DNA from: Mangifera indica
Taxonomy: Eukaryota > Streptophyta > Magnoliopsida > Sapindales > Anacardiaceae
DNA length: 64,000 bases
Direction of reading: 5' to 3'
Assembly: GCF_011075055.1 (NCBI RefSeq)
Contig: NC_058147.1
Location: 4,464,001 to 4,528,000, forward strand
Position numbers and translations under genes: made by a program. The notes below the pieces were generated by a model. The model did not search any database and had not been told where the DNA came from. It saw only the letters and a program-made list of their open reading frames with translations. Every line of letters starts with the position of its first letter. Positions within the stretch are counted from its first letter, which is position 1. Below are positions 35,150 through 47,040 of this stretch, in pieces.

Positions 35150-37390
35150 ATTGTTAATGTTTAGGTTTAGTATAATACTGGTCATTATGAATTCTCTTAG
35201 TTACAAGTTGCTGTTGGAGTGTCCAGAATAAAGTCATCGTACATATTAGATGAGCTTGGGTTTGCAGGAGATGGAGTTTCTACCAAAGAAGGAAATTGAA
35301 ATTAATGAAAAAGTGAAGCTTGTGATGAAGCTGGAAATTAGATGATAATATTTCTCTATCCAGTCTCTAGAGAATGGTGGCGAGTGGCTATATCACGTTG
35401 AAATAAAGGGAAATGAATTATTATGCTGTCTTAGGGTTTAGAGAAAGCAACACTCACGCCTGTTTGGAGCGTGGGGGTTGGCTAGCTGTGTGATGAGAAG
35501 AGTAGTTATTGCTGAGGGACCCCCAGAAAAATGACTAGTGAGCACGCCTCTGGAGTGTTTTGGGGCCCTACTTTCACTTCCTCCTCCTTTTTGTGTTTAA
35601 TAGCGCCCTGGATGTAAAATCTTTGAAAAAGCTGAAGGCCGGCCAGCCAGCCAGCCAGCCTGCCTGCCTGCCTGCCTCCCATCTCTTTCTTCATCATTCA
35701 ACTTGCGTAAGGGCCCCAAAGGTCCATTGTTTGGTGTGGTGGGCTGGGGCTAGGGTTAAGTTTCCCTTTATCTGCATGTTATTGTAATTTGATTGAGGAA
35801 AGACTTGTAGGTACGTTTGTTTGCGGTAATCAAGTTCTTATTTTATATGTTAAATATGTGTGTGAGATAAAATTTAATATTTGGTTGGTGTTGTTGTTTG
35901 TCTTTATCCTTATGGATTTACGTCGCATGCACGCATTTATGATATGAGATAGCGATATGTTAGTATGATTCCATTGCTCTTTCCAGTGCTAGCTGCAACA
36001 AATTTCCCTCTCAATGAAGAAAGATGATTGTGTGGGGGGACCACCGGCCTGCATTATTTGACGCACAGAAAAGAACACATGTATGTTCATGTGCATGAGG
36101 CTGAGGGCTGAGGGCACCGGTGTGTCCCTTGTTATTATTGGTTGAGGCGACTGGGGAATGAAAAAGAAAATTGCAGTCTCCTACTCTTTGTTTTTTAACT
36201 AATTCACAGAGGATTAATAAATGAATAGCCACTGTGTGTCTTCTTGTTAGGATGTTAAGGAGGGTCAATCTGATTTGGCAGCGATTGATTTTAGGACGAA
36301 AGAGAGAATGAAAAAGAAGAAAAAAGTAAAAAAGAAAGAAAATGATTATTTATTTATTTTTAATTTTAGAAAATAAAAATGAATATATATAGATTTTAGA
36401 TAAAAATGTGATTTATGTTTTTTAGGCTAAATGTTAATTTAATTCTTAAAATATTTTCTATTTTTAGCTGATGCATGTGTGGTGGGTTTGATTCGCATCC
36501 ATCAGGCGAATTTGGAAAAGGGAGTACATTTGGGTTTTGTTTCCTTCAAGCTTCAATCCTCTCGTCAGCCCAATCCAATTGTAAACGGGCAGTTCCCTGA
36601 ATTAGCGCAACATCAAGAATACCATGTTGAATATCTACGGAGCAACATGGAAGTTGAAAACAGATTGTCCAAAGTAACAAACACAAAATATAAATCCAAT
36701 TTTCTAAAAATTAGGTTCTTTTCGTTAACATTTTGAAAGAATTAATACCATTGTTGGATTTATTTCACTTCACTGTTTTCGGGGTATTTTGAAAGAAGTA
36801 ATACCATTGTTGGATTGAGCTACGGGTCTATTTAACTTGTTCTTTTTACTTCAATATTTTTTCCCATAGCGGAGGCTTCTTAAATATTCATCTTGGGCTA
36901 ACTAAAGCCCAATCTCTTATTCTGCACCTGGTGCTCCACAGACCACCGTAATAAAATTATCACGCCGCAGGCATATCCGTGTCCATCAAGAAATCCTCAT
37001 GTCATCAAATCAGGCGGTGCTTAAATCTGACGCAACATGTAATCACCGATACGTCAATCCACAGAGTCAGAACTCCTATTTGTTTATTATTAAAATTTTG
37101 AGTATAGTTTTTTATGTATAATTTTACATATAAATAATAACATATCAGGCAATGATACACAAGGTATATTACTCTTATTTTTAAATTGTGGTTTATAGTG
37201 TGTAGAAAGTGTAGAAATTAAGGACTAGAGCACACATAGCAGATCATGGCGTCCTTAAAGGGTAATGAAGACAGTGTCATCCAAAGTGCCAGGCAGAGCG
37301 ACTTACGTGTTTCATTCTGAAGAATCAGGCTCACTCTCAGTGTCACCACAGTTGAGGTTTGGTGCCTTTTGATTTGACGTCGTTTCAACA
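35150..37390. other. SAC51 3' end and intergenic region up to ASG2
   Basis: The SAC51 3' UTR and terminator lie in the first few hundred bases. A GCC-rich tetranucleotide repeat is at 35639-35677. A short direct repeat (TTTTGAAAGAA, then TAATACCATTGTTGGATT) occurs near 36728 and 36787. The last 150 bp are the ASG2 promoter and leader, with a GACGTC palindrome at about 37376. No other gene is supported. Confidence 0.4.
35639..35677. repeat. Compound (AGCC)n(TGCC)n microsatellite
   Basis: GGCCGGCC leads into four AGCC-type units and then four TGCC-type units. It is a notable GC-rich island in an AT-rich setting. Confidence 0.85.
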
Positions 37391-40300
37391 ATGGCGAGTT
37401 GGCCGTTTCACGATGGCAATATCTATAATTTCCTCGATAGCAGACTCACCGACACTCGTCGCGTAATTTTTTTCCACCTGATCATTTTGGTCGTAGTAGT
37501 TTCAATCGGTTGAATAATTTGGTTTTTTTTTTTGTTTTTTATAATATTTTTTGAGTGTGTCTAAGCTTTGATTTAAATTGCACTATTTTTTATGTTGTTT
37601 TATTTTCTTTGTGCTGAATTTCGATAGGTTTTCTTATTTGTGCTGTTCAATCTATTTTATTTAAGTTAATTGATTGTTTAGATGTTGATTTACTGGAATT
37701 ATGATGGAAATGCGTGTGGTTTTGGTGCTTGAGTTGATGACCTATAAATTATAATTTATAGCTTATATTGATTGTCTCGAAGTGTCAATTGAATGTAGAC
37801 ATGCCACTAGAATCTAAATTTTTTTAATTCAGAACCAGAAATTAGGTCATTGCACAAAGAAGAAATTGTCTAGGATAATTTTATGTAACTGAAATTGAAA
37901 ATCTGATTCGTTATGCTGTCTGTGAGTTGGCCTGTGATGACTGTGCTCCACCTCGTGTCTCTCTACACAATTGCAAAGTCATTTAGTACAGTGATTCCAT
38001 GGTGAGAAGCTCACCGTCTGCCTTGGGGCCGCAGCTAAAGATTATTACCTCCAGCTGCCTCTGTGGTTTTCTCTTTCCATTTTTTTCGTGGTGTCTTCTA
38101 AAAGGAAATACGTCTCTACAGGGTTAGGTATATGATTAAGATTTGAGTATTTTGTTATAAATAGAATCATGTTTTTCCTTTTAACATTAATCTAAAAAAT
38201 AGATCCATGAATTAGTGAAATGTTAAACACAAACAAAGCCTTAGTTTGTTGTTGTGATTCTGTAACTTTCTTGATAAGTGAACCTGTATAGTATCCTGTG
38301 AAATTAGCTTATGATAAGCTATTCTCTATGATGAATGTAATTATGCAATTCATGTCTAGTCATGAGTCAAATGCTTCTTGGCCAATGTAACTCACTTGTG
38401 ACTTGAACCTGATGTAGATTCATCAGGCACATATAATATTTGAGAGCTTAAGGATAATTTTGTAGATGTAATAGTAGGTCTTTTTAAGTGAATCGGAGGA
38501 CATAAGCTTTGAAGAGAATGAGACATAAAAAGAAAAATGATGAATTCATACTTTTTAAGAGTTTGTTGGGTAAGTTTCTGATTATAAATTTAACCTTCAA
38601 CAACTTTGCTTTGCTCAGAAGCTTTTAGACTGTAAATTTTCATGCACATTCATTATAATTAAGCTCACCCTTCTTTTATCTGCTTTCAGAATGTTCTCTG
38701 TTGTCTTCCATCATGCTTATGTTCTTCACTTCTAATAATTGTGAAACATATATTTTTATCTGAATTTATTTATTTTTGGCTATGCTCAAATTGGATTTTC
38801 CAAATTATTACTTGTATGGATGAGTGTTTTCCTTTCTGATATATCTGTAATATCTTTACTTGTTTCTGATATATCTAATATATCTTTCTTTTTTTTCTTT
38901 TTTTTTGTAGGATGTTAATCACAGTATGCAAATGCACTCATCATTGCTAAGGAGGCTTTCACTGGAGAGAGAATTAGAGGTTGTTCTGGTTTCAGCTCTT
39001 AATATTTTTATCTGATGATGTAATGTTTTTGTCATTTTTTGCTTTCTTTATAGATATGGGAGGTCCATTGAATTTAGGGATAGCTATTTATGTGAATTCG
39101 TCTATATTTGATTATTCCTATATTTATTCATCTTTAAGAATCTATGGAAACCTCAACTAGTGAGAGTTAAATATTCCTATGGTTATTCATCTTTTTGTGC
39201 TGAAGAATCACAGGATTTCTTGTCAAATTTTAGTCTGTATATTAGTTGCTAATTTTGTGACTGATTATATTTTGTGAGGTTGCTACTCTTGACAATTCTA
39301 TCTACCCAAGTGACTAATTGTTTCATATGCTTATTGCATCCATGTCTGACAGACTTTCTCTTGATCCAGTAGCAGTCCTATTTTTTATGTTCTACTTCTT
39401 GTTTTTCATTTGTTTCAATTTATGAACTTAGGTTTATTTTCCTCCTCACTGACCAGGGGCATCAGGGTTGTGTGAATGCTATTTCTTGGAATTCCACAGG
39501 TTCACTTCTGATATCTGGGTCAGATGATACACGTGTAAGGATCTTTTCTTTTGGCCATTTTGATTTAATGTCAAATGACATGTTGTAGGTAGCATGTAAA
39601 GAACTGAAGTGTTGTGTAAATATAGTTCTACTTCTTTATTATATATTCTACATGCAAGCTCACAATCACATGTATAATTTATATGTTTTGGCATTTAATA
39701 ATTGATGCTTCAATTTCTTCAGATCAACATTTGGAGCTATTCTAGTCGAAAGCTTTTGCATTCCATAGAGACTGGGCACTCTGCAAACATATTTTGTACA
39801 AAATTTGTCCCTGAGACTTCTGATGAGCTTGTGGTTTCTGGGGCTGGAGATGCAGAAGTAATGTGTTGATTTATAAAAACTTTGTGGTGGTTGCTACTTG
39901 TGCTTTTGTTAGGAAAAACAAAAATGAAAAATATTTTTAAGTTGCACTTACTGATATTCATGCAGGTTCGGCTATTCAATCTTTCTCGATTTAGTGGGAG
40001 AGGCCTTGATGATAATGCTATTCCTCCATCAGCTCTGTATCAGTGTCACACCAGAAGAGTAAAAAAATTAGCTGTAAGATACAAAATATGTATGTAGACA
40101 AGTATGTCTTCTTTCTTTTGCTTCTCTCAAATTCTACATGCCTTTTTTCGCAGGTTGAAGTTGGAAACCCACATGTGGTTTGGAGTGCAAGTGAAGATGG
40201 GACTTTGAGACAGCATGATTTTCGGGAGGGTGCTTCTTGTCCTCCTGCTGGATCTTCTCATCAAGAATGTCGTAATGTTCTGGTTTGTACAATATTATGG

Positions 40301-43300
40301 TTGCAATATTCATGCACGTTCATTATGATATTTTTCAACATGTTTGTAAAATATCGAACATCTTTTTGCCAGCTTGATTTACGTTGTGGGGCACGGAGGT
40401 CTCTAGTTGATCCCCCTAAACAATCTCTTGCTTTGAAATCTTGTGATATTAGTTCCACTAGGCCCCATTTACTCCTGGTTGGTGGGAGGTACGTTGCTGG
40501 TAAACTGTGTTCCTGGCTTTAATTTTTATTAGAAAATTGATAAAAATTTCTCAACTTTTTTTCTGAACTAACTTCTTGTGAATGTTGCAGTGATGCATTT
40601 GCTAGATTATATGATAGAAGGATGCTCCCTCCATTGACTTCCTGTCAGAAAAGAATGCCACCACCTCCTTGCATTAACTATTTCTGCCCTATGCATCTTT
40701 CTGAACATGTTAGTTCATAACTTCTTGTTGCCTTCATTATTGTTTATCATTTTAAATGAGTCGTAATATTTTAAGTAGCTTTTTGTGTGAAATTTAAAAG
40801 TGTGATGTATGTTCTGAGATTTTCCATTGAAGTTGGACTATATATATTTTTGAACTTTTGTAATTTTATGCCTCATGCTATAGACAGTGCTGGATGTGCA
40901 CTGCAGCTGATAATCTCTTCTATCTTACTGTTCCCTGCTTATATTTTCTGAACTTGCTTCATTCTTTCATGCTTATCATCAGCTTATAAATTTTAGAGTT
41001 TCCTTAAAACTTTCTCTGCCATCAACTAGAAGGAATGGTTTTCCAACATGATCATTGGATGTTTATTACTGTGTTTTGTATGTATTGGTTGCCACAGACA
41101 AGTTAGGTGTTTTTATTCATTTATTAAGATTTACAAATATCTTGTTATTAGCTTAGTTCTATTAATTATAATTTGTCATTATTATTTTTCATCTGAGCTG
41201 TATATAAAAACTATAGATACTGTTAGACGTAAATGTCATCAAAAGTTCAAACTTTGCATCATTTCATTCTTATGGCATTTAGATTTTAGAGCTCCACTCG
41301 AAGTTACCCCTAGAGAAAACATTTTTGTAAGTATGTTTAGTAATTTAAGGTAAAAAAATTAGTTAAGAATTTTTTGTCATTATTTATTGCTTTGTAAACA
41401 AGAATGTATTTGTCTTGTGGTTTGGTTGTCTTTGACTATCTTCTTTTGATATTATATGATATTGTTCCCAATGTTGTTTCTTCTTTTTTCAGGGTTGTTC
41501 AAACTTGCACCTGACACATGTTACTTTTAGTCCAAATGGAGAAGAGGTTCTCCTCAGTTATAGTGGAGAGCATGTATATCTTATGGATGTAAATCATGGT
41601 ATGTTTGATCTTGCTTGTCATGACAAAAGTGATTCAATTCAGATGGTCAAGCTCTTTTCATATCTTTTTATCTTCTTTTAGGAGATACATAACTTGGATT
41701 TATATTATGCAATTTGAAGACTCTTTAATTTTGTATGAGTTGAAACTTTGCACAGATGGGCGAACAAAATTAGAAATTTGATAAATAGTTCTCAATGCTG
41801 CTCCACTTCATTGCCAGGGTGCAGCATAGGTGTTAGGCTGAGAGCCTGAAATCATTTGACATTTCTATTCTGGCTTTGCTATTAGAGAATATCTATTATT
41901 CTTACAAAAAGCATTTATAAATTTATGATTCTCCTGGTGAAGCTTCAAAAAATGTGCACACCTTAGTATCAACTTAAATGCGATTTAGGATGGTAGGATG
42001 AGAAAGGATTCTCTACTGTTATTTTGTACGTTGAAAATGCACGCCCATATTCCAATTTGATGGAAGCATTGATGAACTTTTTGAGAGTGAATTTTTTAAG
42101 TTCTACACGCTTGGGTAATTTCTTGATTTGGTGAAAGCTTCATCAAATGATAGTCTTTTTCTATATGACCTCACAGATCGTGGAAGTACTATGCGATATA
42201 CTGGAGGAGATGCTTCAAAAATGATGAGTTTCATGCATGTACTTGATGGGGTTCAACTGCATCCACCAGTATCTGATGTTTCCTGCAATGGTCTTGCTGC
42301 CAGGGTATGCTGCTATGCTTATCCTGTTATTTCTTTGATATACTTGTTTGTAAGATCTGAGTAATTTGATAATTAATGGGAATAAATCATGGGTGTTATT
42401 GTGTATATGCATTTGCTAGTCTAATGTGCTTGTTACAGCTTGAAAAGTGCAGGATGTTAATTGAAATTGCTGGAAAGTATTTAGATGAAGGGGGAAATAC
42501 TTTCTATGGAATTGAGGCGTGCAATGAAGTTTTGGAAGGGCATGGTAGTGAAATTGGATCCATGCTGAGGCATGAATGTCTTTGCACACGTGCTGCCTTA
42601 TTGCTTAAGGTTCCTTAAAAACTGTTGCTAAGATAAATGCTTGTAATCTCTTTCTTTTGATTGTAATCTGTTTCTAACAAGTCATTAGCTACTTCTTTGC
42701 AGCGAAAGTGGAAAAATGATGCCTATATGGCCATAAGAGATTGCTACAATGCTCGGAGAATTGATAACACTTCGTTTAGAGCTCACTACTACATGTCAGA
42801 AGCTCTGGAGCAGGTAATCAATAGTTGTAATTGCTGTTGACTTTATAACTGTTATTGACCCATTAATGCTGTTTGTTACCTTGATGAATCTGTTTGATTG
42901 ATTTGGCCACATACCTAAGATGTGGTTTGGGCATTCCATATTAACCACAACATATTAAATTATCATTGTGGGTCACAATTCCTCTAATTGCTTTTTTACT
43001 GGTTATAGAAACTATAATTTTTAAGGTTGACTTTCTGGTTAAGTACTATGGTGGGCTTAGGGTATTAAGAGTGGAGTATAGAGTTAATAGTCAATTATTC
43101 TTACTCAGATTTGGATCACTGGTTGACAGAGCATGTGCAATATTTATTCTCTGGAGAAGCACTTTATCTGAGTATTGTGGACTTAATATGTTACATGTGG
43201 TTGAGTTAAGATCACCAAAATATTCATCGCAGGATCAAATATTTCAAAACATCACACAGGAAACCCTTTCATTTTATTTTAAGGTGTAATAATATCTTAC

Positions 43301-45816
43301 TACATAGTATTGGAATTTTATGATGTTGAAGCTGTCTCTGTCTTTCTTTTTCTTATGTTGTCACTTGCTAATTTTTATTTTTTGCAGTTATTCAGATATA
43401 AAGAAGCTTTAGAATTTGCTCTTGCCACGCAATGTCTGGATCCATCCAATTCCAGTGTTGCAGAAAAGGTGGAGAACTTAAAGAAGCAAATTGCTGCAGG
43501 TGTGTGGCCATTCAATGTCATGTCTTGACCATACTCTATTGATTTATGGCCTATCTTGTTACATAAATAGTCTCATCTAATTATCCAAAGAGAAACAGAA
43601 TAATAAAAGGAGCAGGCTATCAATATTCTTGTGTTGTTTCATCACCCTCTTTCTTCAGTGGCGTGAAAAGAATGTAATGTGAATGTTTGTAATTTCAAGT
43701 AATCATACTTGTTAAATGCTAAATTATCAGGTGATGACTTATTTTTCTGAGTTTTGGCTCTCGTATTTATCTAATTGTGTCATTGAATGACTAGCTGAAT
43801 CGGAAAAAAATAATAAGGTAAATGATGGTGCGGCAAGGCCTGAACCTCGATCTGGAAGAGTACTCTCATTGAGTGATATACTCTACCGGTCAGAGGCTAA
43901 TAGTGATGCTTCTCAAGATGGTCCAAGGTCTGAAAGAGAAGATTCTGATTATGATGAAGAATTGGAGGTGGACTTTGAAACATCAATATCAGGTGATGAA
44001 GGGCGTGATGTTGAAACCAATGTTCTACATGGAAGTTTGAATGTGAGAATCCATCGAAGAGGTGATTCCACTAGAGAAATTGGTGGAAATGGTTCCTGTG
44101 GTTCACCTGCCTCATCATCTCAAAATAGTTGGACATCTTACCAGGTGCATTTTCAATGATATAAAGTATTGAATTATTTGCACCTATCTTAACTTAAATA
44201 CTTTAGGAGTAGCTTTTTGTCCATCATCAAAATAAAATCGCTTTAGACATTAACTACTACATTTAGGTCTCCATTGTATTAGCTAACTCATAATCCATTA
44301 TAAATTGGCACATTTGTGTTTGTTGGTTTTCAGATTTATTTGTTAGTATGTTTGTATTAGATGCAAATTATAAATCCTTCAACTAAAGTTCAGCTTCACA
44401 TGGACATTATTAGAGATTAATGCATGCTGCATCAACAATTGCTTATATTGAAGTTTTTGTTGTTGTTGGCCATGCTAGAAGCTCATTTATTTAAAGAATC
44501 TGATTATAACTTCAACTCAGGCTACTTTCTATCTGTTTGGTCATATTGAGTACATCTTTTTTTTGCTTCTAATCCATCCTTTTGTTTTTAATGCAGCCTG
44601 AGGCAGCCGTTGATATGAAACGTAGATTTGTTGGCCACTGTAATGTTGGAACTGACATTAAGCAAGCCAGTTTTCTTGGTCAACAAGGTACTTTCATACA
44701 GTTCTTATTTATTTGATGTTGGGATCTTACTTGTATATCCACTTAGGTGAGATTTCTTATTGGTTCACAGGTGACTATGTTGCTAGTGGGAGTGATGATG
44801 GTAGATGGTTTATTTGGGAAAAGCAAACTGGCAGATTGATCAAAATGCTTGTTGGAGATGATGCTGGTAATGTTTTACCTTTATGGTTTCCTGACCTTTT
44901 GTTATGATTTGGATAATCTTCTTCAGTTTCTAAGGTCTCTTATTGTCTATCTGCAGTTGTTAACTGTGTACAGTGCCATCCCTTTGATTCTGTTGTAGCA
45001 ACCAGTGGAATTGATAACACAATAAAGGTGAGTGTTATCTTGAATTGAGTGCTGCATTGGAGTTGTATTAATTCTTGGTGTGTTGGTTTAGATATGGACT
45101 CCTAGTGCTTCTGTTCCCTCAATTGTTGCTGGAGGAGCAGCAGGACCAGAAACAGCTGATGTATTGGAAGCCATGGAAAGCAATCAACAGAAATTAAGTC
45201 GTAGTCGTGAACCTATCCTGTAAGACTTGTGAAATTCCTAGTCCTTGAAGAAAATTTGGATTATATGCAAGCCATTGTTTAACAGGACTATGCCGAGCCT
45301 TGACTGATTTAAATTATTTGTGTTAATGAAATGCTTCCAGTTAAGTGCTGGTATAACTGAGTAGATAAAAGTTTTCTGACAATTTCATCTGAACATTATT
45401 TTTCTTGCCAATCTTGGGGTCTCTAGAATACTCTTTTGAAACAATTTCTGGATTTTTGAATCAACTTGATTTCCCAAATTCAGTGCCCTCTGAGGCAGAC
45501 TGCATCAATGCAACTAAATCTAGAGATAAGAGCTTAGTGAATGTTCATAATTAGTTGTAATGTTGACATGATCAACATATTAGAGTAGCGAAAAAGTTTT
45601 GTTGGCTTAGAAATTTGATGTAGTCAAATTATCATTGGAAAAGCAAACATTTTACAGATCTCTTTTTCCAGTGTTATGCTCATTATATCTTTTAAACTAA
45701 TTTATTTACAACGATCAATAATGCTATTTTTCAGGCCCTTTGAACTTCTTGAACGGTTTCGAATGCATGAATTTTCTGAAGGATCCCTGCATCCATTTGA
45801 GTGTGCTCAGAGCTAA
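37391..45816 (+). CDS. ASG2: ASG2-type WD40-TPR protein (DCAF, WDTC1 homologue)
   Basis: Nineteen exons join in frame to 756 aa: 37391-37462, 38911-38979, 39457-39534, 39723-39857, 39966-40073, 40154-40282, 40373-40488, 40591-40708, 41493-41598, 42177-42304, 42439-42609, 42703-42813, 43388-43499, 43795-44144, 44597-44687, 44771-44866, 44957-45027, 45092-45219, 45735-45816. N-terminal WD40 repeats start at GHQGCVNAISWNSTGSLLIS; TPR-like helices fill residues about 354-484; an acidic linker (SEREDSDYDEELEVDFE) precedes C-terminal WD40 repeats (ASGSDDGRWFIWEKQTGR). RQHDFR and RLYDRR are DWD-like motifs for DDB1-CUL4. The C terminus CAQS is a CaaX farnesylation box; Arabidopsis ASG2 is a farnesylated negative regulator of ABA responses. 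The exon 10 acceptor could instead be at 42137, adding about 13 codons. Confidence 0.93.
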
Positions 45817-47040
45817 CCAATCAAGATAGTTCAGAGGTTAGCAGGTAAGTAAACTTTATTTGTGAAGGAACTCTTTTGATTCATGCTCTGTTAAAATTTG
45901 TCAGTTATAGTTACAGTTGCTGAAAGAAACTGCTTTATGGGTTTCATATGTTATATGAGAAGTTGACATTCAAGGTTTGACTTGTTTCCTTACACCTGTA
46001 GGGATTTTACTGCATAATTTATATTCCAATACTAAATGCTGCTATAGAGGAGTGTATTAGATAGAAAACCATTATAACAAGGTCTAGAGCTTATACCATT
46101 GAAAACCATTAAGGATGCTGGATTTACTAAAAGAAACTTATTCTGTAGAACTTCAGAATTAAAGATGCGCTCTAGTTCAGCATTAAATCTAGACCATGCC
46201 TCACTGTCTTCCCAAATCCAGAGAACTCTGTGATCTTTGATCTATTTATAATAGTAAAGTGTGGTAAAGTTTTGTAGCTGCAGCATTGCATTTGACTGTA
46301 GTGTTGGAAAGTCTTACAATTTAAGTTGTAAGTTTCAAACATCACTATTCTGGTAGCTGCTTTGGATGACTAGAGCCATAAAAGCATCTAAATAAGAAAC
46401 TTGATTTCCATGAATATCTGATCTCTCCCATCGCATTACAGGTCTCATAGTTTGGGCCATAACTGAAGCTATGGATTGCTGGTAAGTGAAAGTCAGCAGA
46501 GGTACTGGCAAATAATTAGTCTTGGCTTTAAGATGCTACTGTGTAAAGGCATTCGGGTTCCAAAAAAGTTGTTGTAAGTTAAATGAAGCACAGCCTGAGC
46601 CCCTTAATTTACTATAAATCTTCTTCTTGATTAGTTTTGTGATATATTTTTGTCATTCATTTGTTTCTGTTTCTGGGTGATTTGTCTTGTATAGTTGAAA
46701 ATATCACTGTATCTTAGGATTCATGTCACTCGAGTGAACATGCTAATATGTTAATATTTTCACTTGTTTGTCGTACTATCTTTTTACTGGCAGCTCATCT
46801 TATTGGGTTCATCTGTCAGTTGTTTGGAAGTTATATTAATGTTCCAGATGCCTGAAATCCCGTTGGCTTTAATGAATTCCTGGCCGTTTAGCATTGTTAC
46901 TTTTAACTCCTCTTTTTTGGGTTTGATTTTTATAATGGTCAGATCCCTAAGAATCTGTTGTCACAAACAAGACTCGCAATTGGTTTGTTTTCCTTTCTGC
47001 CCGACCCTATCAAGTGGATCATCTTGTGGTGTTGGCTAGT
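45817..47040 (+). other. ASG2 3' UTR with an intron
   Basis: A consensus donor (GCAG before GTAAGTAA) at 45845 and an acceptor (TTACAG, ending 46441) suggest a 597-bp intron in the 3' UTR. It begins 28 nt after the stop, closer than the roughly 50 nt that normally triggers nonsense-mediated decay. The open frame at 46764-47039 shows no domain and is probably UTR or downstream noise. Confidence 0.45.

Noticed and set aside
42137..42176. Alternative acceptor for ASG2 exon 10
   Set aside because: It keeps the frame, but the acceptor at 42176 has a better pyrimidine tract and aligns better with the family.
46764..47039. Plus-strand open frame of 91 codons after ASG2
   Set aside because: Hydrophobic by composition from T-rich DNA; probably 3' UTR or flank.
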